Shown: positions 37,018-47,269, numbered from the stretch's first letter. The stretch: DNA of 64,000 bases from Paenibacillus naphthalenovorans (GCF_900099895.1 NZ_FNDY01000003.1:186001-250000), one strand, 5' to 3'. Notes: a model not told the origin generated them from the sequence alone. Numbers and translations are program-made.

Positions 37018-38250
37018 ATGGACATCAAAAGAATCGTGGCGTTTTTCGTGAGTGTAGCGATCGTCTTCGCTGCAGCCATTTGGACGAGTCCTCATCTTGT
37101 AAGCAATATAAAGTTGGGTCTTGACTTAAAAGGCGGTTTTGAAATCCTGTACGTTGCCGAACCGGTTGAACCGGGACAGCAGGTGACCAAGGAGTCGCTG
37201 CTTGAAACCGCCCGGAGCATCGAACAAAGGGCAAACGCTCAGAAGGTAAGCGAGCCAGAAGTGACTACGGAGGGAAAAGACCGGATTCGTGTGCGGCTCG
37301 CCGGTATTGAGAATGAAGCCGAGGTCCGGGAGATATTGAAGAAGCCTGCGGAGCTGTCTTTCCGCGGTCCGGATGGCACCAAGGAAATGGTCGGGAGCGA
37401 CTTTGAAGTCGGTGCCGCCAAACTCGGCTTCGACGAGGCGAACAGACCGCTCGTTAATATTAAAGTAAAAGATCCCGAGAAATTTCGTCAGGTGACGCAG
37501 AAGCTGCTCGGGCAGCCGCTTGCGATCTATTTGGACGAGGTGGAGCTATCGGCTCCGATCGTACGCCAGGTACTGACGGACGGCACGGCCACGATCAGCG
37601 GCAACTACACGTATGAAGAAGCAAAGAAAATTGCCGACACGATCAACCTCGGCGCGCTTCCGCTAAAGCTTACGGAAAAGTATACGCAATCCGTCGGGGC
37701 ATCGCTTGGCCAGCTGTCGCTGCAGCAAACCGTTAAAGCGAGCATCATCGCATCCATATTGATCGTTTTGTTCATGATCGTGTATTACCGGGTGCCCGGA
37801 TTGGTTGCATCCATCACCATCGTGACTTTTATCTGGTTAATGCTGCTTGTCATCTACCTGATGAAGGCCACATTGACGCTTCCGGGCATCGCCGCATTTG
37901 TTCTGGGGGTCGGAATGGCGGTGGACGCCAACATTATTACCTATGAGCGGATCAGGGAAGAACTGCGCAGCGGCAAGAGCATTATGTCCTCGCTGAAAGC
38001 GGGCTCCCGTCACTCGTTCCGTACCATACTGGATGCCAATCTTACGACAATTCTTGCCGGAGCTGTACTTTATTTCCTTGGAACGGGCGCGATTCAAGGG
38101 TTTGCACTGACACTGATTTTTACCATTTTGGTGAGCGTATTGACGAACGTCTTCTTCTCAAGATGGCTGTTAACCCTTCTCGTACGCAGCAACATTGTAA
38201 AAAAACCAGCTTATTTTGGGGTAAAGGAGTCCGAAATCAATGCTCTATAA
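37018..38250 (+). CDS. secD: Protein translocase subunit SecD
   Basis: 410 residues. RND-type membrane protein that uses the proton gradient to pull translocated proteins across. One N-terminal helix, the conserved LGLDLKGGFEILY, a large external domain, then five C-terminal helices with GVGMAVDANIITYERIREEL. AAGGAGAT lies before the ATG. The C-terminus overlaps secF by 11 bases. B. subtilis has a fused SecDF, so the two-gene form here is a point of difference. Confidence 0.97.
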   Translation: MDIKRIVAFFVSVAIVFAAAIWTSPHLVSNIKLGLDLKGGFEILYVAEPVEPGQQVTKESLLETARSIEQRANAQKVSEPEVTTEGKDRIRVRLAGIENEAEVREILKKPAELSFRGPDGTKEMVGSDFEVGAAKLGFDEANRPLVNIKVKDPEKFRQVTQKLLGQPLAIYLDEVELSAPIVRQVLTDGTATISGNYTYEEAKKIADTINLGALPLKLTEKYTQSVGASLGQLSLQQTVKASIIASILIVLFMIVYYRVPGLVASITIVTFIWLMLLVIYLMKATLTLPGIAAFVLGVGMAVDANIITYERIREELRSGKSIMSSLKAGSRHSFRTILDANLTTILAGAVLYFLGTGAIQGFALTLIFTILVSVLTNVFFSRWLLTLLVRSNIVKKPAYFGVKESEINAL

Positions 38251-39151
38251 CGCCAAATATGATTTAATGAAGCACCGCAGGAAATTTTTTGGCATCTCAA
38301 TAGCCATCACCGTCATCGGAATCGTTATGATGCTGATATTCGGTTTGAATCTCGGGGTCGATTTCAAAGCGGGTACGACGCTTGATATCTCAACGGGAGG
38401 CAAGGCGATTCAGCAGTCGCAAGCTGTTGAACTCGTCAGAAGCGCCGGTCTGGAGACAGCGACACCCCCCGTTGTTGGAGGAGCGGCCGGGGACCGGGTC
38501 ACGCTGCGTTTCGATAAGGAGCTCACTACCCAGGAAATCGATCAGATCGAGGCCAGCTTCAAAACGGCATTCGGGGATCAAATTTCCAAGGAAGAAAACA
38601 CGGTGGATACGGAATTAGCCAAAGAACTGGCGCTGAAAGCCATTTATGCGGTATTGATTGCCAGCTTGGGGATTATGCTTTATGTAAGCATTCGTTTCGA
38701 ATGGCGTTTTGCTGTTGGAGCGATCGCCGCACTGCTTCATGATGCGTTTATGGTCATAGCTATATTCTCCATTTTCCAGTTAGAGGTCAATTTGCCGTTT
38801 GTCGCGGCCGTACTGACCGTTGTCGGTTACTCTATTAACGATACGATCGTTATTTTCGATCGAATTCGTGAAAACATGCGGTTTGCCAAGGTGAAGACCT
38901 TTGACGATTTGTCCCAGGTCGTTAACCGCAGTATTTGGCAAACGATGACTCGTTCTATCAATACGGTGCTGACCGTCCTGATTGCGGCGGTGCTGCTGTT
39001 CGTTATGGGAAGCGAATCCATTCGCCTTTTCTCGCTTGCCATGATTATCGGGCTTATAAGCGGTATGTATTCTTCCATCATTATCGCAAGCCCGATCTGG
39101 CTGGTATTGAAATCCAAGACGTTAGGTGCTAACAAGAAAGCCGCAGCTTAA
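38240..39151 (+). CDS. secF: Protein translocase subunit SecF
   Basis: 303 residues. Partner of SecD. An N-terminal helix with FGLNLGVDFKAGTTLDI, a short external domain and five helices with TVVGYSINDTIVIFDRIRENMR. It starts inside the end of secD, so the pair is translationally coupled. Confidence 0.97.
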   Translation: MLYNAKYDLMKHRRKFFGISIAITVIGIVMMLIFGLNLGVDFKAGTTLDISTGGKAIQQSQAVELVRSAGLETATPPVVGGAAGDRVTLRFDKELTTQEIDQIEASFKTAFGDQISKEENTVDTELAKELALKAIYAVLIASLGIMLYVSIRFEWRFAVGAIAALLHDAFMVIAIFSIFQLEVNLPFVAAVLTVVGYSINDTIVIFDRIRENMRFAKVKTFDDLSQVVNRSIWQTMTRSINTVLTVLIAAVLLFVMGSESIRLFSLAMIIGLISGMYSSIIIASPIWLVLKSKTLGANKKAAA

Positions 39152-39227
39152 GCGGTTTAGCAAGCGCGGCCGCGCGAAACGGCGAGTTTCGGCGGCCTTT
39201 CTATCAATATCATGGAGGAGTGGCCCC

Positions 39228-40172
39228 ATGACGGAAGAACGAAGCAAACAAGCGGCCGCCCACGTGCGGATCGGTATAGCAGGCCATCTCGCCTTGGCGG
39301 TCTTGAAGGGCACGGCAGGATATTTGTCACAAAGTAAAGCGTTGATTGCGGACGCGCTCCATTCCGCATCGGATGCATTCAGCTCCATCGCGGTTTTACG
39401 CCCCGCCGCCAAAAGGTTTTCGGATGGAGACCTTGATTACGGGCAGATCAAAGCCATATCGAAAGGGTCAATCCTGATCGCGGTACTGCTGCTTATTTTG
39501 GGCCTGGAAACGGGTATTTCTTCCATAAAATCGGTTTATTACGGTGTCGACAAGGCGCCTGAGGCCTTCGCTCTGATCATTATCGTTATCTCTATTGCGG
39601 TTAAGGAAGCACTGTTTCAATTTAAATACCGGAGGGACAAAAAGCTTTCCGGACATGAACGAACCTCCGGCGCAAGCAAGCACCGCTCTGATTTGTATGC
39701 CTCCATTGCCGCGTTTATCGGTGTCTCGGGTGCGCTGCTTGGCTATTACCTGGGAAATACTGCGCTTTATTATCTTGATCCGCTGGCCGGGCTGGTCATT
39801 GGGGGGCTTATCGTTCGCACGGGATATCAACTTCTGATAGAATCGATACATGACAAGCACGGCCATGAGCTGCATCAAGAGGATTCGGCGGAGATGCTTG
39901 ATACGGTTCAGCGCGTGAAGGGAGTCATCACGATCGATGATTTGCGCGCAAGGGAACACGGCCATTACGTCATCGTCGAGATCAAAATCAGCGTAAACCC
40001 CCGAATCAGCATTCAGGAAGGCCACGATATCGCGAAGATTATCAAATTTACACTGATGAAGCGTTTTATTCATGTATCTGACGTTTTCGTTCATGTGAGC
40101 CCGTACGATCCCGGATATCCATACAAAAATCATGACTTGCAGGCCGACGAAATGCCTACACTGCTTCACTAA
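39228..40172 (+). CDS. Cation diffusion facilitator transporter
   Basis: 314 residues. A divalent-metal/proton antiporter with six helices and a cytoplasmic C-terminal domain. Metal-site motifs are ADALHSASDAFSS (helix 2) and SKHRSDLYAS (helix 5). In the second motif the residue four before the aspartate is Lys instead of the His/Asp of zinc exporters, so the metal is uncertain. The C-terminal dimer domain contains VKGVITIDDLRAREHGHYVIVEIKI. ATG 39228 has GGAGGAG upstream. It lies between secF and recJ. Confidence 0.88.
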   Translation: MTEERSKQAAAHVRIGIAGHLALAVLKGTAGYLSQSKALIADALHSASDAFSSIAVLRPAAKRFSDGDLDYGQIKAISKGSILIAVLLLILGLETGISSIKSVYYGVDKAPEAFALIIIVISIAVKEALFQFKYRRDKKLSGHERTSGASKHRSDLYASIAAFIGVSGALLGYYLGNTALYYLDPLAGLVIGGLIVRTGYQLLIESIHDKHGHELHQEDSAEMLDTVQRVKGVITIDDLRAREHGHYVIVEIKISVNPRISIQEGHDIAKIIKFTLMKRFIHVSDVFVHVSPYDPGYPYKNHDLQADEMPTLLH

Positions 40173-40189
40173 ATGATGGGAGGGAAGGC

Positions 40190-42622
40190 ATGCTACCAAC
40201 AAAAGCCAGATGGAGTATCGGCAGCGTAGATCCAAAAGCGGCAGATGCGCTTTCCCAAGCATTGAATGTTTCGCCGCTCATTGCCCGTCTGCTTGCGGTA
40301 CGAGGCTTGACGGATATCGGACTTGCCGCCCGATTTTTACATGGAGGAACGGATCAGACCCATGATCCGTTCCTTTTAGATGGTATGGCCGATGCTGTAA
40401 AACGTATTCGCCGGGCCATGGAGGCCGGCGAGAAGATCCGTGTGTACGGTGATTACGACGCGGACGGAGTAAGCAGCACGACACTGATGGTTCATCTGCT
40501 GCGACAAATGAACTGCCGCTTTGACTATTACATACCCCATCGGATCCATGAAGGATATGGACTGAATATCGCCGCGTTGGACGCGGCTAAAGAGCAGGGA
40601 GTCAAGCTGATCGTAACCGTGGATACCGGGATCAGCGCTGTGGAGCAAATTGCATATGCCAATTCGATTGGTCTTGATGTGGTGGTCACCGACCATCACG
40701 AACCGCCGGATGTGCTGCCGCCGGCGTATGCTATCATCAATCCCAAGAAGCCCGGGTGTCCTTATCCGTTCAAGCAGCTTGCAGGCGTGGGCGTGGCGCT
40801 GAAGCTGGCGCAAGCGATCTTGGGACGTTGGCCGGAAGAGCTGCTGGAATTTGCGGCGATTGGGACAGTAGCTGATTTGATGCCGCTGACGGAAGAAAAC
40901 CGCATCATTGTCAAGCAAGGACTGGAGCGGATGCGGCAGACTGCGAATTTTGGTATCCGGGCGCTTTTTCGTGTGGCGGGAATCCCGCTGAAGGACGTAA
41001 ATTCCACTCATATCGGTTTTGCTCTTGCTCCGCGCATTAATGCAAGCGGGCGTCTGCTCAGTGCGGATACATCCGTAAGACTGCTTACGGCGACCAGCGA
41101 GCAGGAAGCGGAAGAACTTGCGGTTGAATTGGACCAGTTGAACAAAGAACGGCAGCGCATCGTGGACGAGATGGCAAAACAGGCCGTTGCGATGGTCGAA
41201 GAGCAGCGCAGCGTGGACGGAGAACTCCCCAAGGCGATTGTGCTTGCCCAGGAGGATTGGAATGTCGGCGTCATCGGTATTGTTGCTTCGAAAATCGTCG
41301 ACAAATATTACCTTCCGACAATCATACTGGGGATCGACAAAGAAACGGGGATGGCGAAAGGCTCTGCACGTTCGATAGCCGGGTTCGATATGTACCGGGC
41401 GCTTACCCATTGCCAGGATCTGATGGAGCATTACGGGGGGCACCAAATGGCTGCCGGAATGACGCTGGCGCGGGAGCATCTGCCTGAGCTTGCGCGGCGA
41501 ATGTCGGCATTGGCGATGGAGTGGCTCGCTCCGGAGGATTTTATTCCCGTGATGCATGCGGACATGCTTTGTGAATTTAGCGAAGTCGATCTGGAAAGCA
41601 TCCGCCAATTGGAGCTGCTCGGTCCGTTTGGCATGGGCAATCCTTCACCCCGGTTCGTATTCAAGGAACTGGCGCTAAAAGATATGCGTACGATAGGGAA
41701 AGAACAGCAGCACTTAAAGCTGTCCTTGCAGTGCGCAAGAAACGAGACGGCCGCTGCTGTAGATGCCGTCGGCTTCGGCAAAGGGCAGCTGGCTGAATGG
41801 ATTTCCCCATCCGCCTCCATCGACGTTCTTGGCGAGCTGTCCGTCAACGAATGGAACGGGGTGCAGCGGCCTCAGATCATGATTCAAGACTTGGGGGTTC
41901 ATCGCGTCCAATTGTTTGATTGGCGCGGGACGCCAAGGCCCGACCGGAAGCTGTCGGAGCTGTGCGGACGGCTTAAACGGCACCCTCAGGGAGCTGGACG
42001 GCCGCCGGCCGTGGTGGTGTTCGGTCCGGAGCCGCCCCCTAACCTGAAACCGTCCGGAGCCGGCTTTGCTCTCTGGTGTGCCTCATTGCACGGCCGGTTC
42101 CGTCCGTGCAATGAGGCCGCCAAGGACAACGCATTATCCGAGGCGCATGATGTGATGCTGTATTCGCTGCCGGATCGAATGGAGCAGCTTGACGCTCTGG
42201 CGGCGGAGGCCGCATCGGTTCAACGGTATTACGCCGCTTTCGGCGGCACGGAAGAAGATAAGCAATCCGGGATCTTACCCGGCCGGGATATGTTTAAATC
42301 GGTTTACGGCGCGGTCATGGCATTGAAGCCGAAACCCGCGAGCGCAGAATGGACAGCCAGGCGTTCCGGAGTGCCGCTTCCGCTGACCCGTTTCATATTG
42401 GATGTATTTACAGAATTGGACTTGATGGAATCTCTGGGTGACGGCTATAGGATCATTGAGTCAACGGAGAAGAAGGATTTGACCGCTTCTTTACTTTATC
42501 AAAGCCGGATGAAGCGGCAGGATGTGGAGCAGGAACTGATGTACTCGTCAGCAAAGGAACTGCTGTCAAGGCTCTTTGCCCGGCATAAGCAAACCCAAAC
42601 CATGTTGGAGGGAATCATATGA
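40190..42622 (+). CDS. recJ: Single-stranded-DNA exonuclease RecJ
   Basis: 810 residues. A 5'-3' exonuclease for recombination and mismatch or base-excision repair. DHH motifs are present: VYGDYDADGVSS (residues 84-95), VTVDTGIS, VVTDHHEPP and the DHHA1 region with NVGVIGIVASKI and GHQMAAGMTL. An OB-fold follows, and about 220 C-terminal residues form the extra domain typical of Bacillales RecJ. GGGAGGG lies upstream of the ATG. The stop overlaps the apt start by ATGA. Confidence 0.96.
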   Translation: MLPTKARWSIGSVDPKAADALSQALNVSPLIARLLAVRGLTDIGLAARFLHGGTDQTHDPFLLDGMADAVKRIRRAMEAGEKIRVYGDYDADGVSSTTLMVHLLRQMNCRFDYYIPHRIHEGYGLNIAALDAAKEQGVKLIVTVDTGISAVEQIAYANSIGLDVVVTDHHEPPDVLPPAYAIINPKKPGCPYPFKQLAGVGVALKLAQAILGRWPEELLEFAAIGTVADLMPLTEENRIIVKQGLERMRQTANFGIRALFRVAGIPLKDVNSTHIGFALAPRINASGRLLSADTSVRLLTATSEQEAEELAVELDQLNKERQRIVDEMAKQAVAMVEEQRSVDGELPKAIVLAQEDWNVGVIGIVASKIVDKYYLPTIILGIDKETGMAKGSARSIAGFDMYRALTHCQDLMEHYGGHQMAAGMTLAREHLPELARRMSALAMEWLAPEDFIPVMHADMLCEFSEVDLESIRQLELLGPFGMGNPSPRFVFKELALKDMRTIGKEQQHLKLSLQCARNETAAAVDAVGFGKGQLAEWISPSASIDVLGELSVNEWNGVQRPQIMIQDLGVHRVQLFDWRGTPRPDRKLSELCGRLKRHPQGAGRPPAVVVFGPEPPPNLKPSGAGFALWCASLHGRFRPCNEAAKDNALSEAHDVMLYSLPDRMEQLDALAAEAASVQRYYAAFGGTEEDKQSGILPGRDMFKSVYGAVMALKPKPASAEWTARRSGVPLPLTRFILDVFTELDLMESLGDGYRIIESTEKKDLTASLLYQSRMKRQDVEQELMYSSAKELLSRLFARHKQTQTMLEGII

Positions 42623-43131
42623 ATTTCAAGGAACATATTCGAGTGATTGAGGACTTTCCTCAGCCGGGGATCAGCTTTAAGGATATTACCACTTTGCTAA
42701 AGGACGGAAAGGTATACAGGGAAGTGATCGCCGAAATGACAAGACGTCTGGAAGGCGTTCAGATCGATTGTATTGCCGGCCCGGAAGCGCGCGGATTTGT
42801 CATTGGAGCTCCTTTGGCCGTGGCGCTGGGCGTAGGCTTTATCCCGATCCGCAAAAGCGGAAAGCTGCCGGGTGAAACGATCGAGGCGGATTATGCTCTT
42901 GAATATGGCAAAGACAAATTGTCCATGCATAAAGATGCCATTGCGCCGGGACAAAAAGTGCTGATTGCAGACGATCTTCTCGCTACGGGCGGCACAATCG
43001 CGACTTCGATAAATCTGGTCAAGCAGCTTGGCGGCGAAGTTATCGGCGCGGCTTTTCTGATTGAACTGCTGGAGTTGAAGGGAAGAGAGAAGCTGGAGGG
43101 CATCGAAGTGCTCTCGCTGGTGCAATATTGA
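42619..43131 (+). CDS. apt: Adenine phosphoribosyltransferase
   Basis: 170 residues. Salvages adenine to AMP with PRPP. The PRPP-binding loop is VLIADDLLATGGTIATS, and GPEARGFVIGAPLAVALG and RKSGKLPGET are family-typical. Coupled to recJ by ATGA. In B. subtilis the order recJ-apt-relA is the same, but here a cotH-like gene sits between apt and relA. Confidence 0.98.
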   Translation: MNFKEHIRVIEDFPQPGISFKDITTLLKDGKVYREVIAEMTRRLEGVQIDCIAGPEARGFVIGAPLAVALGVGFIPIRKSGKLPGETIEADYALEYGKDKLSMHKDAIAPGQKVLIADDLLATGGTIATSINLVKQLGGEVIGAAFLIELLELKGREKLEGIEVLSLVQY

Positions 43132-43231
43132 TATAAACAGCGTGTCCATCCATTCGCCATCCTTGAAATCGCGCCGGGCGTGACAGATGCCGTGGCAGAA
43201 GTTCTTCAGGGCGAATATCCTAAAGCAGCAC

Positions 43232-43262
43232 AAAAAGCCTATTCCTTACGAATAGGTTTTTT
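43232..43262 (+). terminator. Intrinsic terminator after apt
   Basis: AAAAAGCCTATTC pairs with GAATAGGTTTTTT across CTTAC. It separates recJ-apt from the cotH-like gene. Confidence 0.88.
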
Positions 43263-43292
43263 GTCTTTCCCAAGGAAAGGCGGAACCAAAGG

Positions 43293-44357
43293 ATGGCTGG
43301 GGAATTGCCGGCAAGGCATATTGTGATCGGAAGTCAGCAGCTGAAGCAGCTGCAAAAGAATGTATGGAGCGACCGGTATGTTCAAGCGGTCATGACGGCG
43401 GGCGGGAACAAGGCGAACATACAAATCCGTTATCGGGGCGGACATACGCGGGAGTACCCGAAGCGTTCGTACGAGGTAATACGCGGAGGCAAAACGTATC
43501 ATTACAACGCGGAATATGACGATCCCTCCCTGATTCGCAATGCGCTTTCTTTCCGGTTTTTCAATTGGATTGGTGTTCCGGGCCCGGCGACGAAGCACTG
43601 CTTGCTTTTTGTTAACGGGGTGTGCTTAGGCGTTTACCTCGAAATCGAGGGGGTGGACCGGTCGTTCTTTCGCCAGCGGGGAATCTCTGTTCAATCGCTC
43701 TTTTATGCGGTGAACGATCATGCGAATTTCGATCTGCTAAAGCCCGGATCGAAACGGAGGAAGGCGGAGCTGTTCTCGGGCTATCAGCAAATCATGGGCA
43801 ACCCTGCGGACAGGCGGAAGCTGAAAAGGTTCATCCATCGGCTGAATACAACGAAAGGCGCCCATGAACTGAAGGCTTATCTATATCGCAGAATCGATAT
43901 CGATAATTATCTGCGATGGCTTGCCGGAGCTGTGCTGACGGGGAATTACGACGGATTCGAACAAAACTATGCGATATACCGTCATAGGGCTGCGCAAAAA
44001 TACAGGATGATTCCATGGGATTATGAGGGAACATGGGGCCGCAACTGTTACGGAAAGCCTTGCGGCAGTGATTTGGTACGAATTACGGGCTATAATCGGC
44101 TGACACGCAAGCTGCTGCAATATGCTGAAGTACGCAGGAAATACAAACGGCTGTTGGTCAAGCTGCTGCAAACCGAGTTTACCGTATCCCGGATTCTTCC
44201 GGCTGCCGAATCCATGCATAACCAAATCAAGCCTTATATGAAATGGGAGCCGGTAAGGAAATGGCCTATTCATGTGTTTGACGGGGAACTGCAGTTCATT
44301 CGCAAATATATCGAAGAGCGTCGTACCCTGGTGACCGAGGCGATAAAAGAGCTTTGA
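43293..44357 (+). CDS. CotH-like spore-coat protein kinase
   Basis: 354 residues, ATG with AAGGAAAGGCGG upstream. CotH kinases phosphorylate serine-rich coat proteins such as CotB and CotG. N-terminal YRGGHTREYPKRSYEV carries the likely ATP-contacting Arg/Lys. The catalytic loop is TGNYDGFEQNYAIYRH and the metal-binding aspartate is in MIPWDYEGTWGRN; the second acidic residue of that motif is Glu where many homologues have Asp. FFNWIGVPGPAT and NGVCLGVYLEIEGVD are typical of the family. Probably made during sporulation, but no sporulation promoter is obvious. No CotB/CotG-like substrate is encoded here. Confidence 0.82.
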   Translation: MAGELPARHIVIGSQQLKQLQKNVWSDRYVQAVMTAGGNKANIQIRYRGGHTREYPKRSYEVIRGGKTYHYNAEYDDPSLIRNALSFRFFNWIGVPGPATKHCLLFVNGVCLGVYLEIEGVDRSFFRQRGISVQSLFYAVNDHANFDLLKPGSKRRKAELFSGYQQIMGNPADRRKLKRFIHRLNTTKGAHELKAYLYRRIDIDNYLRWLAGAVLTGNYDGFEQNYAIYRHRAAQKYRMIPWDYEGTWGRNCYGKPCGSDLVRITGYNRLTRKLLQYAEVRRKYKRLLVKLLQTEFTVSRILPAAESMHNQIKPYMKWEPVRKWPIHVFDGELQFIRKYIEERRTLVTEAIKEL

Positions 44358-44369
44358 CCCAAACGGCGG

Positions 44370-44406
44370 ACAGCGCACCGTCAGAAGACAGTGAGCTGTT
44401 TTTTTG
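44370..44406 (+). terminator. Terminator after the cotH-like gene
   Basis: ACAGC..CAC..GTC pairs with GAC..GTG..GCTGT around AGAA, with two internal mismatches, followed by T7. The rest of the gap to 44525 shows no gene. Confidence 0.8.
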
Positions 44407-44525
44407 TGCCCGAAAAAAAGCAGGATGCATGGCCTTCATTGCCATTGAAATCGCTTGCGTTTAAGAGAAAAACGGCTAAGCTGGTTCTATTTGGCGCGCA
44501 AAATGTCGGTTTGTCCCGTATTTTC

Positions 44526-44555
44526 TTGACGGAGAGCCTATTCCAAGGGCATAAT
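44526..44555 (+). promoter_or_regulatory. Sigma-A promoter of relA
   Basis: TTGACG (44526-44531) and CATAAT (44550-44555) with 18-base spacing. Transcription would start about 15 bases before the first ATG, leaving a very short leader. Confidence 0.6.
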
Positions 44556-44577
44556 GGATTAAAATCAATTTAAGGGA

Positions 44578-46782
44578 ATGGATGGACGGATGGGGATAGA
44601 GCAGCTTCTTGAGAAGGCATCCACATATTTAAAAGAGTATGATTTGAACCGGATACGCGAGGCTTACGAGTTTGCCGATCAGGCCCATTACGGGCAGGTG
44701 CGCAAATCCGGGGAGCCCTATATTTTGCATCCGCTCGCGGTGGCTGACATTCTCGTCAATATGCAGATGGATACGACTTCGGTGATTGCCGCACTGCTTC
44801 ATGACGTGGTGGAGGATACGACCGTTTCTTTGGAAGTTGTACATGAGAAGTTCGGCGCGACATGTGCGATGATCGTTGACGGGCTGACCAAGCTGGAGAA
44901 GATCAAGTTCAAAAGCAAGGAAGAGCATCAGAATGAAAATTATCGCAAGATGTTCGTCGCCATGGCTCAGGATATTCGCGTCATCTTGATCAAGCTGGCG
45001 GACAGGCTGCATAACATGCGTACGCTGAAGCATCAGTCGGAGGAAGCGCAGCGGCGCATTGCCGACGAAACGCTGGAGATTTTTTGCCCGATCGCGCACC
45101 GGCTCGGCATATCGGCGATCAAGTGGGAGATGGAAGACATCGCACTGCGCTACTTGAATCCGCAGCAGTACTATCGGATCGTCAACCTGATGCAGAAGAA
45201 GAGGGCCGAACGGGAACAATATATCAATGACGTGATTTCCACGGTACGCGACAAACTGCATGAGATGGGGATCGATGGAGATATTTCCGGCCGGCCGAAG
45301 CACATCTACAGCATTTATAAAAAAATGACCGTAAAAAACAAGCAGTTCAACGAGATCTACGATTTGCTTGCTCTGCGGATCATCGTGGACAATATTAAGG
45401 ACTGTTATGCGACGTTAGGCATTATTCATACGCTCTGGAAGCCGATGCCGGGCCGGTTTAAAGACTATATCGCGATGCCGAAGCCGAATATGTACCAGTC
45501 GCTGCACACGACGGTCATTGGCCCCAAAGGCGAACCGTTGGAGGTGCAGATCCGTACATTCGAAATGCACCGTACGTCCGAATACGGGGTTGCGGCTCAC
45601 TGGGCGTATAAGGAGGGCACAAACGTACCGTCGGGCAGCTATGAAGATAAAATGCATTTTATTCGTGAGATTATTGAGCTGCAAAACGAGACGCAGGATG
45701 CCCAGGAGTTTGTAGAATCGCTCAAAATGGACTTTTTCTCCGATTTGGTTTTCGTTTTCACGCCGAAAGGGGAAGTCATCGAGCTGCCCGCGGGATCCGT
45801 ACCGCTGGATTTTGCTTACCGGATCCATACGGAGGTCGGCAACCGGACGATCGGTGCCAAGGTGAACGGAAGAATTGTGCCTCTGGATCATAAGCTTAAA
45901 ACAGGCGACATTGTGGAAATTCTCACCTCCAAGCATTCGTACGGCCCGAGTCAGGATTGGGTAAAGCTGGCCCAATCGTCTCATGCGCGCTCGAAAATCC
46001 GCCAATGGTTTAAGAAGGAGCGGCGTGAGGAAAATGTCTTAAAGGGCCGGGAGATGATCGAACGCGAGTTGAAGCGGCTTGGTTTGGAGCCATCCGCGCT
46101 GATGAAAGACGATGAGATGCTGGAGGTTGCCCACAAATTCAACTTCCAGGAAGTAGAGGATATGCTGTCTGCTGTCGGCTTCGGCGGGATTACGGCGGCG
46201 CAAATCGTTACGCGCTTGACGGAGAAGATCCGCAAAGAGGCCCAGGAAGCGCAGCAGCAAGCGCTGCTCACCTCCGAAGTCAAGGAGATGAAAGCTCCTG
46301 CGGAGAAGGAGCGCAAAGGCCGTCCGACGAACGGAGTTCGGGTCAAGGGCGTGGACAACCTGCTTGTCCGTTTTGCCCGCTGCTGTAATCCGGTTCCGGG
46401 CGACAGGATTATCGGATATATTACCCGCGGCCGCGGGGTCTCCGTCCATAGGGATGACTGTACGAATATTCCTTCGCCCGAGTTCAGCGATGAAGGAAAC
46501 CGCGTGATTGAGGTCGAGTGGGTGGAGGATGTCGAAGCCAACTATAACGTGGAGATTGAAATTACCGGCCATGACCGGCGCGGCTTGCTCAACGAAGTGC
46601 TGCAGGTCGTGTCCGAGAGCAAAACGACGATATCCGCCGTATCCGGGCGCTCGGACAAGAACAAGATGGTGATGATCCACATGACGATCCTGATCAAGAA
46701 CATTGATCATTTGCATTCGGTTGTCGAGAAAATCAAGCGGATCAAGGATGTATACTCGGTTCAGCGCATTATGCAGGCTTGA
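44578..46782 (+). CDS. relA: Bifunctional (p)ppGpp synthetase/hydrolase RelA
   Basis: 734 residues. Makes and degrades the alarmone (p)ppGpp on amino-acid starvation. The N-terminal HD domain keeps HDVVEDT (hydrolase active) and the synthetase domain RPKHIYSIYKKM and MPKPNMYQSLHTT. TGS (ELPAGSVPLDFAYRIH), helical, zinc-finger (FARCCNPVPGD) and ACT domains follow. ATG 44578 has AAGGGA directly before it; the ATG at 44590 is an alternative. dtd follows after 40 bases, as in B. subtilis. Confidence 0.97.
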   Translation: MDGRMGIEQLLEKASTYLKEYDLNRIREAYEFADQAHYGQVRKSGEPYILHPLAVADILVNMQMDTTSVIAALLHDVVEDTTVSLEVVHEKFGATCAMIVDGLTKLEKIKFKSKEEHQNENYRKMFVAMAQDIRVILIKLADRLHNMRTLKHQSEEAQRRIADETLEIFCPIAHRLGISAIKWEMEDIALRYLNPQQYYRIVNLMQKKRAEREQYINDVISTVRDKLHEMGIDGDISGRPKHIYSIYKKMTVKNKQFNEIYDLLALRIIVDNIKDCYATLGIIHTLWKPMPGRFKDYIAMPKPNMYQSLHTTVIGPKGEPLEVQIRTFEMHRTSEYGVAAHWAYKEGTNVPSGSYEDKMHFIREIIELQNETQDAQEFVESLKMDFFSDLVFVFTPKGEVIELPAGSVPLDFAYRIHTEVGNRTIGAKVNGRIVPLDHKLKTGDIVEILTSKHSYGPSQDWVKLAQSSHARSKIRQWFKKERREENVLKGREMIERELKRLGLEPSALMKDDEMLEVAHKFNFQEVEDMLSAVGFGGITAAQIVTRLTEKIRKEAQEAQQQALLTSEVKEMKAPAEKERKGRPTNGVRVKGVDNLLVRFARCCNPVPGDRIIGYITRGRGVSVHRDDCTNIPSPEFSDEGNRVIEVEWVEDVEANYNVEIEITGHDRRGLLNEVLQVVSESKTTISAVSGRSDKNKMVMIHMTILIKNIDHLHSVVEKIKRIKDVYSVQRIMQA

Positions 46783-46822
46783 CCCGCGATCTACTACGAT
46801 AGGAAACGGAGATTGTTGATAC

Positions 46823-47269
46823 ATGAGAGTCGTATTGCAGCGCAGCAAGAACGCCGCGGTAACCGTGGACGGCCAAACCGTGGGCAAGATTTCTCACGGG
46901 CTGGTGCTGCTCGTCGGAATTGCCGACGGCGATACCGAACAGGATGCCGCCTATATCGCGGAGAAAGTGGCCGGATTGCGTATTTTTGACGATCAGGCCG
47001 GCAGGATGAATCTTTCCGTGCTGGAGACGGGAGGGCAGGTGCTTTCGATTTCGCAATTTACCCTTTACGGGGACTGCCGCAAAGGACGCCGCCCGAATTT
47101 TATGGGAGCTGCGCGTCCCGAACACGCCGAGCCGCTGTACGACCGGTTTAACGATTTGCTGCGGGAGCGGGGGCTTCAGGTGGAAACGGGACGCTTTGGA
47201 GCGAGGATGGACGTATCGCTCGTGAATGACGGGCCGGTGACTTTGATTGTGGAAAGCAGGCAAGCCTAA
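46823..47269 (+). CDS. dtd: D-aminoacyl-tRNA deacylase
   Basis: 148 residues. Hydrolyses D-amino acids (and mischarged glycine) from tRNA. Starts [15 protein letters not shown]; the catalytic [17 protein letters not shown] and the C-terminal [18 protein letters not shown] (Gly-cisPro pocket region and NxGPxT) are present. Shares the relA transcript. Confidence 0.97.
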   Translation: MRVVLQRSKNAAVTVDGQTVGKISHGLVLLVGIADGDTEQDAAYIAEKVAGLRIFDDQAGRMNLSVLETGGQVLSISQFTLYGDCRKGRRPNFMGAARPEHAEPLYDRFNDLLRERGLQVETGRFGARMDVSLVNDGPVTLIVESRQA

